Source of the DNA: Collybiopsis luxurians FD-317 M1
Taxonomy: Eukaryota; Basidiomycota; Agaricomycetes; Agaricales; Omphalotaceae
Direction: 5' to 3'
DNA length: 64,000 bases
Assembly (NCBI GenBank): GCA_000827265.1
Contig: KN834750.1
Coordinates: forward strand, 558,001 to 622,000
Below, in pieces: positions 1 to 12,100 of the stretch (the first letter of the stretch is position 1; the number at the start of each line of letters is the position of its first letter). The notes beneath the pieces are model-generated. The model saw only the letters and a list, made by a program, of their open reading frames with translations, did no database searches and had not been told where the DNA came from. The translations under genes were made by a program, and so were the position numbers.

Positions 1-26
1 TTCTGACTCTTCCTTTATCGACCACA

Positions 27-2364
27 ATGAAGCTGATCGACAAAATATCATCTTACAGCTCCTCGCATCCATTTTATACCTTTGAGTTCTTTCCGCCTCG
101 GACAGATCAAGTGTTACGCCTCCTTTGACATCTAATACCAGCGCAATTGACTCATACTTCCAGGGTTTTGAAAATCTACTTTCTCGTATCGTGAGGATGT
201 CAAATCTCAATCCATTGGCGATTAGCGTAACATGGGGGGCAGGAGGAAACACTAAAGATCTGAGTCTGAATCTGGCCGAAATTACCCAATCTAATTATCG
301 TCTGGATACGATTTTGCATCTAACTTGCACCAATATGGAGAAAGGGATGGTAGATGATGCTTTACGAGTTCGACGCTTCTCTTTGCTTAATATTCCAACC
401 ATGTTCCAACTATTGTTCCCAGGCGGCCAAAAAATATGGAATTCAGAACATACTTGCTTTGCGAGGAGGTACGTCGAGCTCATTTGCCGTCAAATCAACA
501 AAATCTAAATCGTATACTAGACCCCCCAAGAGGAAAAGAAGAATGGATTCCTATTGACCCTAGATTCCAACGCGCTATTGATCTGGTCACGTACATCCGG
601 TCTCACCCTGATTTTTCGTCGCATTTTTGTATCGGAGTAGCTGGTCCGTCCACACTGTTACCAATCGAGGAGAATTCTCTCATATCCAGCTGCAGCCTAT
701 CCTGAGGGCCATCCAGACCATCTGGTTGATGAAGAAAGTGAAATGCAATTTCTGAAAGAGAAAGTTGATGCTGGTGCAGACTTTATCATAACTCAGCTTT
801 TCTACGATGAAGATCAATTTATCTCTTGGATACAGAAAGTACGAGGAAAAGGTAGGCGATTCTTTCTTTTGATTTTAGATATCTTACTTGAATATCAAAT
901 TGCAGGGATAACTGTACCTATTCTCCCGGGAATTATGCCGGTTCAAACATATCAGTCTTTTGTTCGATTGACGAAATTAACGGGAGTAAAAGTACCAGAT
1001 AAACTTATGACGGATATCGACGCTATCAAAGTACGGGCTGCTCATTGTGTACTCACCTGGCAGTCTTTGAAAAGACGTTTTCTCAGCACAATGACCAACT
1101 TGTGAAGGACTATGGAGTCGAACTGGCCGTAAAGATGATTCGTCGCATAACTTCAGAAACAGACGTTCTTGGGCTCCATTTCTGCACTCTTAATCTTGAA
1201 AAGAGCGTTCAGCGCGTCTTAGAATCTCTTCAATGGATTGGTCATTCGCCGCAGGTAGTACCCAACAAACTCATCGAGGTAGAGGCCAGTAACATGCGGT
1301 GCAGATAAATATTCTAATCTTATGTAGGAACCTGCACCGCAGAAGCCGACTTCGGGTACCATGACACCAGTGACCGCTACGAATGCTGCCGCACTCGGTC
1401 TCCTCAACATACCTCCGACAGAGACAGAGGTAGGAAGTGGGGAGTTGAATAAAGCGGATTCATGGGACGATTTTCCCAATGGTCGATGGGGAGATTTCAA
1501 GAGTCCAGCTTACGGTGTACAAGATCCTTGGGGCAACAATGACACAATCGTGCGTTCAGTATCCGTATTGAAGTATCCACACTGCTCAATATTCCCAGAA
1601 TCCCGGAACACTCTCGGAATGGGGAAGTCCCCGCTCCCTGGAGGACCTCACCGCCATGTTCCTCAAGTACCTCAATTCTCAAATATACTCTACGCCGTTC
1701 TCTTCCGATCCCATTCTGGACGAAACAAAGCTCATTTTACCCCACCTTCAAAAGCTCACAGAACGTGGTTGGTGGACGGTCGGCTCTCAACCTGCCGTTG
1801 ATGGAATCCACTCATCCGATCCAGTCGTCGGATGGGGACCTCGAACCGGATACGTTTTTCAAAAATCATTCGTCGAGTTCTTTTGTACCGAGGACGATTT
1901 GATAACAATTGAGCAGAAGGTAAAAGAGAAAGGGAATGATTGGGTTCATTATTATGCTGCAAACTCTAAGGTATGCCAGGACCTTGTCTTACGATTTGAC
2001 CCTGACAAGTTCTCTCAGGGAGAATGTAGAAGTAATGTTCCTGAAGATGGTCGTAACGCTGTAACGTGGGGCGTCTTTTCCGGGCAAGAACTTATTCAAA
2101 CAACTATAATCGAACGGCAGTCATTCCTGGCTTGGAAGGTACATTGGCTGGCTGTTTACATCTTCTCCTATCTCACTGTTTCCTTTTTCTTCATGAAAGG
2201 AGGAAGCCTTCTCAATTTGGGCGGATTGGGCTTCGTTTTATCGCCCGCACTCACCGGAACGAAAGTTACTTGAAGGAATATACAGTGAACGCTGGTTGGT
2301 GAATATAATTCACCACGACTACAAACGTGCGGATGCGTTATGGACATTCATTTTCGACCAATAA
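27..2364 (+). CDS. MTHFR: Methylenetetrahydrofolate reductase (Met12/Met13 family), complete, multi-exon
   Basis: Reduces 5,10-methylene-THF to 5-methyl-THF, the methyl donor for methionine synthesis; cytosolic flavoprotein. The first ATG in the window opens the typical N-terminus (TFEFFPPRT). Splicing the short introns gives one continuous protein: TIM-barrel catalytic domain with SVTWGAGG, LHLTCTNM, GIQNILALRG-DPPRG, AAYPEGHP, GADFIITQLFYD and GLHFCTLNLEKSV, then the C-terminal regulatory domain with WDDFPNGRWGD-SPAYG, GWWTVGSQPAVDG, GWGPRTGYVFQK, VTWGVFSGQE and a closing IIHHDYKRADALW. Introns include 111-163 and one after ILALRG; most are about 50 nt, one only about 33 nt. Both family domains are present, so the length is normal. 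I cannot decide between Met12 and Met13 by eye. The apparent break-up into many short reading frames is entirely due to introns; nothing suggests a pseudogene. Confidence 0.93.
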
Positions 2365-2920
2365 CTGAATTCCTTGTGGATGAAAAATAGTAGCCAATCG
2401 CTCTACGCTTTAGACATTTTTCTCATCGAATTCTACTCGAAATATATAGAGGGAGCAATAGTTTCAGAAGGTTACTACCACCAGAGGTCAATATTGTTGC
2501 CAGAGGTTATGCCTATCATTTTTCAAAGCTGACGTAGGTCAAGCGCTTTACGTCACGCCTAAATGAGCTGGCCAAAGCTGGTTCTCGCACGACATATGGG
2601 TCATTCGTCTTAGTCTTCCCGCTGCTTGACTGCAGACATAAGAATGCTACATTGAACCGTAGCAATATTAATTTCTGATCAGCTTTTGCCTAAGTACTGG
2701 TGAAGACTGTTAGAAAAGTTCACAATGCAACAAGAAATCAGGTAGCGAATAACATAGATATGTTAGGTGTATACACGTGCTTGTATAGTGGATTAGTGTA
2801 ATACAGGGACAAATACAAATCGAATACAAATAGGGAAACCAGAGAGGATGAACGACTACTAATGGCGGTCAGTGTTGGTCGGCGCTCAAAGTTGAGAGAG
2901 AATCCTGACTCACGAATAAA
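2365..2920. other. Intergenic, convergent 3' regions of MTHFR and histone H4
   Basis: About 550 bp between the stop of the MTHFR gene and the stop of the histone H4 gene, which converge here. AT-rich, stops in all frames, no RNA gene or repeat recognised. Presumably both 3' UTRs and terminators. Confidence 0.6.
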
Positions 2921-3392
<472 letters not shown>

Positions 3393-3477
3393 TGTGCGAT
3401 ATGAGCTTGAAGTAAGTTGTTAATGGAAAGTTGTTGATGGAGGTTGCGATTGAAGGAAAGTGATCAACGAATCTCGC

Positions 3478-3485
3478 TTTATATA
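3478..3485 (-). promoter_or_regulatory. TATA-like box of histone H4 gene
   Basis: On the minus strand the sequence reads TATATAAA, about 86-93 nt upstream of the H4 ATG. Position and sequence fit a core promoter element; no transcript data. Confidence 0.5.
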
Positions 3486-3496
3486 GCGCGTCAAGA

Positions 3497-3504
3497 TCAC
3501 GTGA
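3497..3504. promoter_or_regulatory. TCACGTGA palindrome in divergent H4 / J-domain promoter
   Basis: Perfect 8-bp palindrome TCACGTGA, the E-box type bound by bHLH factors of the Cbf1 class. It sits in the 178-bp interval between the H4 start (3392, minus) and the J-domain protein start (3571, plus), so it could serve both genes. Motif seen directly; binding inferred. Confidence 0.5.
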
Positions 3505-3570
3505 CATACATGTATCAAAGGCTAAAGCTGAGCTCAGTCCACTCCTCACGGACTTAACCACAACTCAACC

Positions 3571-4458
3571 ATGGCCAGCCCTACAACGCCAGTAGGAGGT
3601 GTTCTTTTCGCCAACTACAACTTCAAGTCCTCCTCTGGCGTCAAATCTTTGTTTGGAAATTCAGCCTGGGTTCCTCCTTCTAGTCCAGATACTCCCGCGT
3701 CACGTTCCATCCCGTTTACGGATAAGTCGAGCTTGGGTTATCTGGCTTTCCCCAATCCTAAACCTTCAGGTTCTCAGAGTGTCTCAAAATGCGATTCGGA
3801 CCCTCCTCCAGTGAAGGTGGCGACTAGATCTCCGTCCCCAACTCGTATAGACCCTCTTGGGGACAAACACCGCGCCCGTATTGAGCGGGAACGAGCGGAG
3901 ATCATTCGGGGCGAAGAAGACTGGGTTCGTAGCGGTGGAATTCTTAGGGACAGTGAAGGTAGACGGGACTTTGCGCGGACGGAACAGATTCGCGAGGAAA
4001 TTCGTTTGAGGGAATGGGAGAACGCAGTTCAGGGTAGATGGGATCGGTATGAGAGACGGTGGACGGAGCTTCAGACTGTGGCTAACAGCCCCGACTCAGA
4101 GCTGCATTTGACGTTTGGGGATATTCCTTGGCCGGTTTATATTGATGGTAGGGATGGTAATACCAAGCCGAAGAATCGAAGAATGAGCTCTGGGGCACGG
4201 AATTCAGCATCACCAGAACCTGACGTTGCGTTATCTGATCTGACTTTGAAAAACATTGAAATATTCTTGACGGATCCGTTACATGTTCGGGGATGCAAAG
4301 TCACCCGGAAGGAAAGGATACGAAGCTCGTTCCTTCGATGGCATCCGGACAAGATGACGGCTCTGGTTTCAAAGGTTGTTGAACAGGATAGAAAAGACGT
4401 AGAAGATGGCATTAGTGCTGTAGTTAGATCCTTGCAGGAAATGAACTCAAAACACTAG
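3571..4458 (+). CDS. NF-kappa-B inhibitor-like (NFKBIL1-type) protein with C-terminal J-like domain
   Basis: Single-exon gene, 295 residues. The first ~85 residues are Ser/Pro-rich and low complexity. Residues ~90-165 are a highly charged helical stretch rich in Arg and Glu (RIERERAEIIRGEEDW, REEIRLREWENAVQGRWDRY). The C-terminal ~75 residues carry a trailing J-like motif, SFLRWHPDK, followed by VEQDRKDVEDGISAVVRSLQ, the arrangement seen in fungal NFKBIL1-like proteins, where the FLRWHPDK element is the hallmark. HPD is intact, so interaction with an Hsp70 is possible but not shown. Function in fungi is poorly known; animal NFKBIL1 is a nuclear, splicing-related protein. The start is the first ATG after the divergent promoter. 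Unusual for this window in having no introns. Confidence 0.75.
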   Translation: MASPTTPVGGVLFANYNFKSSSGVKSLFGNSAWVPPSSPDTPASRSIPFTDKSSLGYLAFPNPKPSGSQSVSKCDSDPPPVKVATRSPSPTRIDPLGDKHRARIERERAEIIRGEEDWVRSGGILRDSEGRRDFARTEQIREEIRLREWENAVQGRWDRYERRWTELQTVANSPDSELHLTFGDIPWPVYIDGRDGNTKPKNRRMSSGARNSASPEPDVALSDLTLKNIEIFLTDPLHVRGCKVTRKERIRSSFLRWHPDKMTALVSKVVEQDRKDVEDGISAVVRSLQEMNSKH

Positions 4459-4651
4459 ATATCATTGCAAACTTTACTCATTGGGTATAATTAAAGGATC
4501 CAAAGCGGGAATAATACTAGGTGGGGTTTTCAAGTTACGTGCGCATATTTTAGTCTGTAATGAACGTTCAACGTTATGATAGTAATGAGTGTACCAAGTT
4601 TGTATGTCCATAGCATCGTCCCTCAGCGACTCCTTTTACAAAGGGTACTCT

Positions 4652-6960
4652 TCAGCAGTCAGGGATGTTGATATTCTTGAGAGTTCGGCTATCAAAGGGG
4701 AGAGAGATAGCCTTAGCACAAGGCGAAAGGACAGCTAGGATAAAACATACTTGGAGTTAAAGAGACCCCACCAGCTGATCCATAAGATGTTAGTCTCCAG
4801 GTAATAGCCAAGTCATGAAGCTACTCACCCCTGCATAGAGACACTCGTTAGCAAGTTCGTGTAAAAATCAGGAGCGAATAGGGAATAGAAGACAGTCTAA
4901 ATCTTAGCTGAAAGCATTTGCCTGGAGCGCGTGGGTGGGCAGTTGAAAGCACAAAACTGCTCCATTTCTCACGCCACTGCACCTTACCGATCCCAAGCTT
5001 CGGCGCCTTCTCCGCAAGGATCTGCTCGAAAACGCTCTTCTTTTTACCAAGATTCGACAAACAGGGACATGTGATCGGGAATCTGAAATCTAAACTTCAC
5101 TCACCTCGACACCACCAAATTCCTACGTCCATTAGGTTAGCGATAGCGAATGAATGGAAATGGCTGATTACCTTGTCTTTCCAAGGCTCGTCACAAAATT
5201 CAAACATGAAATACGCTGTTCCATTGGCATTTGCCTGACAAACGAAGGTGTCCAGGAATTTCTACAGTACCTCAACTCACTTTCATCTCACATCTTGGGC
5301 GAAAGAAATACCTGAAGATTTTCCTCTGATGCAGTGGATGGTCCATTCGACTCATTGCCAACGTCGGAAGATTTCTACAACATAGAAATGAAGAGCTTGT
5401 AAGTCTCACGAAAAGGGCAAACATACTGTGGGCCAGCCTGAGTGACAGTCATACGTCTGTCAGAAAAACGATATGATATATATCCAGTAACACGCTACCA
5501 GTTTCCGCAATCGACATCTGCGGCGTGTTGGTTAGTTCTTGCGCCAGAGCAACATCTGTCTGCTCGAAAAAACTCCAAGTCCAGCCGGCCGCATCGTCAA
5601 TACTTTCATTAGCAAACCAAGGGTGGACATTGGCCATCTAAAGCAAGAATGGATTTCAAACCTTCAAACGCCACCGAAATAGTGAACGAGAGCGCTCACG
5701 CCGTAATCAACATCGCCGAGAACCTTGTTGTTGAAAAAGGATCCCGCGTCAGCGTTCCCTACCTTCAATGATACACCTAGGCTTTGCAGCATTGACTTGG
5801 TGTCGTCAATAAAGGGAACCAAGATAGAAGCCCCCTGGTTCCCGACTGCACCATTCGGGTCGTCGCCGCCATTATTCGCATTGAGGAAGCTGCATGAAAT
5901 CATTAATTTCAGCTCTTGATTCCGCGGTTAAGCATTGCAAACATACTCAAGGATGAATTCATTCCCAACTGTCACGCCGCCGATATGATCTGTGCCATAA
6001 GTCTTGATAGCGTCCTCAATTGCGGATTTTTGCCGGTTATAAGCAGTGCCGTTGTCGGTGGCCTCAGGATAGTTGGCGATGAAAACCGTCATGTTTACTT
6101 GGGTGAGTTTGATCGCCTCGAGCTGGGTAACAGTCAGGGTGAGAGAGGCATGAGATATGAGGATGGTACTTGCAACCAAGGCAGTTGCGTTGCAATCGGC
6201 GCCGTACAGACGAATCCGCTACAGATATGGCTCAGAAAAATATCAAGGAAGACATCTGACGACGTACTGTGGTTAACTGAGATAACAACTGCATGTCCGT
6301 GACTACATCGGCTGCAACACCATCGTATGTAAGCGAAACTCGTATGTACCATGCAGCGTTTAGAGCACGCACCAAGTTCAATGCCGCAGTCAGGAAAGGG
6401 ATTACCTGGAGAATATGCAATTCCGTAGAAAGACTGCTTGAGACGCGAGTCCTTCTGAAATTGACTGGGGTTGCCGGTAATTGCTTTGGAGGAACTATTA
6501 GAGCCGGAGGATTTCTCCTTCTTGAGCTGCGAAACCACCACTCCGATGACAATTGCAACCACTACCAAGAGTCCAACCGCTGCAAGGCCACCAATGATCT
6601 TGTTGAAGTGTTCGAATCTTTAAGAATTCAATCGAATGGTGGCATCGGTACGTACCCATCTCCTTCTATTATTCCGCGGAGTCTTTTCTTCAGTGGAAGG
6701 GGTATTGTCGAATTCTCCTCTTCGATCGCCAAAATGCGGTCTTGTGCGTAAAGGAGCATCCGAGTAGGGTTCAGCGGTAAGGTTCGCAGAGGACCCTACA
6801 TTTAATTGTGTTGTACTAAGACTGGACAGCCGGTGGGCAGGCTGCAAAGGACTTTTCAATAATAAATTCATAAGGAGGCCTCTTCCCTCACCGGAACCTG
6901 GTCGTAGTAATCATTTATGTCACTGCTTGAGTGAGCCGATTCTCTGTACTGCGAATACAT
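4652..6960 (-). CDS. GH17 glucan endo-1,3-beta-glucosidase, type II membrane-anchored
   Basis: Cell-wall beta-1,3-glucan hydrolase of glycoside hydrolase family 17, about 450 residues. The start at 6960 gives a cytosolic tail of ~85 residues (MYSQYRESAHSSSD...), one membrane helix (~86-110, IIGGLAAVGLLVVVAIVIGV), a Ser-rich linker and then the catalytic barrel beginning FYGIAYSPG. Seen in order: DMQLLSQLTTRIRLYGADCN, VNMTVFIANYPEATDNGTAY, GVTVGNEFIL (acid/base Glu), VNVHPWFAN-like ANVHPWFAN, SIAETGW (nucleophile Glu), FVCQANANGTAYFMFEF, DEPWKDKEFGG, VEGWWGLFNSNRTL, ending NINIPDC. Many ~50-nt introns. The C-terminal joint VE-GWWGLFN is only restored if a 2-nt exon at 4829-4830 is used (see findings). 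The intron just upstream (4831-5104, 274 nt) is unusually long. Architecture matches the membrane-bound BtgC-type glucanases of filamentous fungi. Catalytic residues all present. Confidence 0.92.
4829..4830 (-). other. Two-nucleotide micro-exon (GG) of the GH17 gene
   Basis: On the minus strand the sequence is ...CTATGCAG|GG|GTGAGT.... The preceding exon ends in GAG (phase 0, 5105) and the next starts at 4774 with CTGGTGG. Including the GG gives GAG-GGC-TGG-TGG, encoding the family-conserved EGWWGLF; omitting it shifts the frame and reaches TAA within a few codons. Both flanking introns have their own CTAAC branch site (4847-4851 and 4789-4793) close to their acceptor AG. Confidence 0.7.
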
Positions 6961-7281
6961 CCTGGTATTGCAGTATATTAAGGCCTTCTAGGCGGACGGT
7001 GCTGTAGTACTACTGAGGGTAACGATGAGAGAATTATTTCGTGTCATGGCCGACGCCCCCTTATAATTTAGATGGCACATGCCGTTGATAGGTTGTTCGC
7101 CGCCACCAACTTCGCTGCTAGGCGCCCAGCAGACGCCTCGAGCGTGCTATTATTCCAGTTAAAGCCAGGGTATCTACTTTGTACGAGTATAAATTAACGC
7201 CGAGTACGATATAAAATAACGAATCCTAAGGGTATTCCGATGTAGCGAGTGTTCCAGTATAGAAAAAAAAAAAGTGAAAGG
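6961..7281. other. Intergenic upstream of GH17 gene
   Basis: About 320 bp between the GH17 start and the stop of the next minus-strand gene. No open frame with coding character. Holds a GC-rich patch around 7090-7150 (contains ggcgcccagcagacgcctcg) and an A12 run near 7263-7273. No recognised regulatory element. Confidence 0.5.
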
Positions 7282-8775
7282 CTAGATATCGCGACACTGT
7301 GTACGACTTTTGACCATTTCCCTTTCAGATCGTAGATGCGAGATGACAAGTTCAGTTTCTCCCCGAACCAGCCCACCATCATCCAAACCACCGATCCAGG
7401 CTGACGCTTGAACAACAAAAGTTCTGGTGTTGCCCTGCCGAAGAACCCAGGAAGGGATAGGTATCATGAATTTGAAGTACCATCCTCGCTTCGAGATGGA
7501 ATCTTCATCCTCTTCATCATGCGTTTCGATTGAATCATCAGAGAGCCGACCATGATTGGTGATCAAACTCTCCTTGAAATGAATTCTGCTTCCTGGGTAG
7601 GTTGTGTGCCATTTCTTGTTAACGATGATGCCGCGGGTAAGGTCTGCCGGGATAATGGAGGGGTCAGCATATTCGTTGGATGAAGCACCAGTATAAGAAA
7701 CAGTGTATTCTGGAGGAAAATATTCGCTCAATGGCCGATAGTCAAACGTAGAGGCTTTGATGTCGATGTAACGCAAATCGGGTTCTGATGGGATCTCTTT
7801 CCACTCGTTGGGATTTGTAAGCGCGATGTGTAAGGTAGCAGGAACCGCGATGTGGATGCTGGATGCAGTGATATGAGTGTTGTTTTACAAAGGCATAAAA
7901 GGGAATTCGTACTCATCAGGGAGATCCCATACGTCAAAGTAAGGTGCCGATTTCTTGTGGAAGCTAATGGAGAGATCGAGATCTGATATCCCGGGATGCA
8001 AATTGTCAAACTGATCCCTCCACACCGCACCGGGAGATGACGGTGCTCCGCCATCATATGTGCTCCCTTCGTCATCAGAGAGCACATATGGGTCGGAAGA
8101 GGGTTGCCAGTCCTGCAGATCTGCAGGAAGAGGTTCGAAGCCAGTGGAACGATGATAGAGTGACCCGAGGGAGTGATAAGCGGGTTTCTTCATGGACTGT
8201 ACACGGGAGCGCACGGTGTGGGTGATGAGAGGAGGGGGAGGGGCATGACGTATCGCGGTAGGGGGTGATACCTCTAGAGGGCTGCTGGCAACTCGACTGA
8301 CCGAAGACACGGCGACTGAGGGAGCGGCATGTCCAGGATTGAGTTTAGGAGGAGTGACTTTGCGTTCGATCTCCTTCCTTTTTCCATTAATAGGACCGGC
8401 CTCCTTTGTGAGAGGAGACGAGGATGAGAAGGTGGGGAAAGCAATGACAGACGATGCTGCTTCGCCCCGAATGGTATCGGTCGAAGTTTTTCGTTGTCGG
8501 GTACGGCGCTGATTGTCGAGAAGATTCTGATCAGATCCGTTACTAGAAGAAGGTTCGCTTGCACGAGAACGTTTCTTCTTCTTGGCAGAAGCAATGCGAA
8601 TAGTATCTACAGAGGAAGTGGAAATGGTACGAGACCGTTTGACAAGCTCGCCGCTGCTCAGCAGCGGGGAGATGCTACTGTTCGCTGTCCTTGAGTTGAG
8701 AAGGAGAGTGTTCTTTGTCTGCAACTTGGTAGGCAAAGGTTGGGTATGAGGACTGGGAACGGAAGAAGAGGACAT
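7282..8775 (-). CDS. Hypothetical protein, two exons
   Basis: Family not recognised. Starting at the ATG at 8775, exon 1 encodes ~290 residues: a Ser/Thr/basic-rich low-complexity N-terminus with a basic nuclear-signal-like run (AKKKKRSRASEP) and RRTRQRKTS, then from ~residue 190 a more ordered segment (PAYHSLGSLYHRSTGFEPLP, DPYVLSDDEGSTYDGG, FDVWDLPD). A 56-nt intron (donor gtacga, acceptor tccag, near 7858-7913) joins GATGA to CATCCACATCGCGG, giving DIHIAVPATLHIALTNPNEW and a ~195-residue C-terminal part with alternating hydrophobic strands (GWYFKFMIPIPSWVLRQ, TRTFVVQASAWIGG), ending SRTQCRDI. The C-terminal half looks like a folded beta-rich domain, the N-terminal half disordered. Possibly nuclear because of the basic clusters. 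Coding character is clear although function is unknown. Confidence 0.72.
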
Positions 8776-9114
8776 GACGATGTAGAGAGGGAAGATTGAG
8801 CTGAGTTTAAATAAGAGGAAATTACAAGGAGGGTGGTGATTTGGAGAACAATGGGAATTATAAGCGAGAGATCTATCTAGAGAATTAAAAGTGCTGTGAT
8901 GGTTATTTGCATGTATTAAAGCTGAAAATGAATAAGCGAAGAGAAATTAAACTGAATAGTCTAACGCTTACCGTTCCAAACTTGAGCAGTGACTGTTTTA
9001 GGATGAAAGACGAAGCATCAAATTTAAAATCAGACTCTTCCGGCATTCTCCGGCCCGCTAATCCGCCCTGTCAAGGCGCTTAATTTTTTTTTTTTTTCCT
9101 TCACCCGTACTACG
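8776..9114. promoter_or_regulatory. Divergent promoter region between hypothetical gene and midasin
   Basis: 339 bp between two divergent starts. AT-rich; a T14 run at 9084-9097 lies 17 nt upstream of the midasin ATG, a typical fungal T-rich promoter/5' UTR feature. No TATA box recognised. Confidence 0.5.
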
Positions 9115-12100
9115 ATGGAGGGCGCGGTATTTCATGATCCATTGGCTCTCAATATACGTCGCCAGATACAGATTCTACTTTCAAAATTACCCTCAGATGA
9201 CTCTCATCTCCTTTCCATATCCAATTCCACTTCAATCTCCCAACTGCTCGCCAATTTATCCCGCGCTCTATCAATTCCCCCATATACAACTCATATAGCA
9301 ACTTTGTTCAGACCAATACTATTCGATTTATGCGCTAGATGGGCAGCAAACCCCATTGATATTGAACAGGAACTCGTAGCTCTAAGTCTGCTTATCGAAG
9401 TTCATGAGGAACTCTTTCCGTGCGTCTTGTTTTCCGTTTCAAGCAAATCTTTATTGATTGCCTTGTAGTATACTATATCGCGTGTTACAAAACCCTGCTT
9501 TTGTCCAGGGACCCGTTCAATTCGTGCTAGACTCTCCAGATCTAAATGCGAAACGAACTCACCAAATTCTTCTTGCCTACTACCGAATCCTCCAAGCTAA
9601 TCGCCAACTTCCATATCTACTCTATTGGCCTTTGACTCCTCTATATCAAATTGCCTCGGATGCCCAGTTAGACAGCGCATCTCGTCTTCTAGCTATTAGA
9701 TGCTATGCTCTACAAAGTGGAATGGGCGAAGCTGACCGTGAAAAGTGGGAAAAGGCTGTCTTCGGTGAATTGTACGGCGTAGATTGCCCCTTGGGATACG
9801 GAGACGCTCCGGATGGGTCTCAGGTCGTCATAGATGGATGGCTCATGCCAATTATAGAGTTGGAACGCGTTAGAACCGCTAGAAACGCCTTCGTGGCTGA
9901 GTCTCACGATTTTTACTCAATTGACGGTGATTCCGTCCAAGTTATCAGTCCCTCGGACTTATGGTACGTTGCTCTGAATATTCACTGATCGAGATATAAA
10001 ATGCTTCTGTCATAGCCCACTCGTTGTCAACCTGCACGGGGTACTATTACTTCGCTCATCTGCAGCGGAAAAAGTACCATCCTCCCTCATTCCTACTCCT
10101 ACAGCGGTTACAGCCCTCCGTTCTCTTGCTCTACATCTCACATCTCGCCTCCCTACGCTTCTTACTTCCCCTCCATCATCCGGGAAAACTCTCCTCCTTT
10201 CCCATCTTGCCGAGACTCTCTTCCCGGATGTCAAAAATCAGCTAGTATTCATACATCTTGCCGATACCTCACTGGATCCTCGCTCTCTTCTTGGCTCTCA
10301 TGTTTCTTCCAAAACTCAACCTGGAACTTTTGAATGGAAAGAGGGTATCCTTGTGCAGGCCATGAGGGAAGGAAAGTGGGTTGTTTTCAAGGATATCGAC
10401 CGGGGTAGCAACGAGGTTCTGGCTTTAATAAAGCCTTTAATAGAGTCCCATGGATTAGGCAAGTGGATTGGTGGAAGAGCTTCCCTAGAGGTTGCTGGTC
10501 GCGGAAAAGTCGTGGCGGCAGACAGTTTCGCAATCTTCGCGACTAGGTCCGTGTTACCTTCCAAGAGCGGGGTATTTCCTAATGCAACATTCTACGGCTC
10601 TCACAAACTCCACGAAGTTATCATCACGTCCCCTTCTGTTGATGAGCTCGAACTGATTGTCAAGTCGCGTTATCCTCAGTTGACGGACCAGGCAGCGAAG
10701 GGGTTGGTCCATTTTTGGGGAGCTATCAGGCAGCTTGGAAATACTGCCTTCACGCGGGACATTGGTCTTCGAGAGTTGGAGAAATTTTGCGTTCGGACGG
10801 AGCAACTGATATCATCTCATCAAGCTATCGTCGATTCCTCGGAGTCTGACGAGAATCTTCCACTATCCACTATATTCCCCAACACTTCCCTCCGAGAGCA
10901 GATATTTCTTGCCGCGCGGGACGTCTTCTTCGGCTCTGGCTCCACGACTGCCGCTGCTCAAGCTCACGTGAAAGCCATCGCTCATACAGCTGGAACATAC
11001 TTGGAGCTGGAGCTTGAACGTCAGGAGTGGCTTTTGTCGCGATGGGTCCCGGATTTCGAAATTGAGACGGACAAGGATGGTCGTACCACTGCGGTCAGAC
11101 TAGGTCATACTCGACTTCTCGCTAGACCGGCTAAACGTGAAATCAACGCATCGGTGCCCAGACCGTTTGCTATGCATCGACCTGCCACTCTTCTCATGTC
11201 TCGCATCGTCGATGCTATCGCTCTCTCTGAACCGGTATTGCTCACCGGAGAAACAGGTACTGGAAAAACTAGTGTCGTTACGCATTTGGCACATATCATG
11301 CACCAACCTCTGACCTCTCTCAACCTGTCAAATCAAACCGAGTCTTCCGATTTGATTGGAGGTTTTCGTCCTCTAGACGCCCGAGTGCCTGCTATGTCTT
11401 TACAGAGTAGATTTTTGGATTTGTTTGGAGAGACTTTCAGCCGGAAGAGGAACGAGAAGTTTGAGACAGATGTGAGGAAATCTGTAACTCAGGGAAAATG
11501 GAAACGGGCCGTGGGTTTGTGGAAAGAAAGTGTCAAACTTGCAAAGGACAGGATCATGAAGAAACAGAATGATGAGGGAGTGTAAGTTTTAAACTTTTGA
11601 TGAGGAAAACCTATTCTAATGACAGATTGCATTTGTAGGGAAGAACTTGATTCGCAGACGCCTAGGAAACGGCGCAAACTGGACGCATCTTCCTTGAGTG
11701 CGTCACAGCACAAATGGACAGAATTTGAACGTGATGTGGAAGAGTTCAATGTGCAATATGTCAGCGGTAAAGGAAGGTTGGCGTTTGGCTTCGTTGAAGG
11801 TCCGCTAGTTGAAGCGTTACGTAATGGAAATTGGTATGTTTTCCCAAAGGTGTTTTTTTTTGTAGACTAATGGCTGTTCCCTAGGGTTCTGCTGGATGAA
11901 GTCAACCTGGCAAGTCCGGAGACGCTGGAATGCATTTCTGGTATCCTCCGTAGCCCAACTGCCTCCATCACCCTTACAGAGCAAGGATCTTTGGACCCTG
12001 TGCCTCGTCATCCTAATTTCCGTCTCTTCGCGTGTATGAACCCGGCGACTGATGTCGGGAAAAAAGACCTACCTCCTAATATCCGGTCCCGCTTTACCGA

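Noticed and set aside
27..2364. Apparent fragmentation of MTHFR into several broken frames, as if a pseudogene
   Set aside because: Removing the short GT...AG introns restores one continuous protein with both domains and all landmarks.
6134..6568. Separate small secreted protein on the minus strand
   Set aside because: It is the membrane helix and first catalytic exon of the GH17 gene read through an intron.
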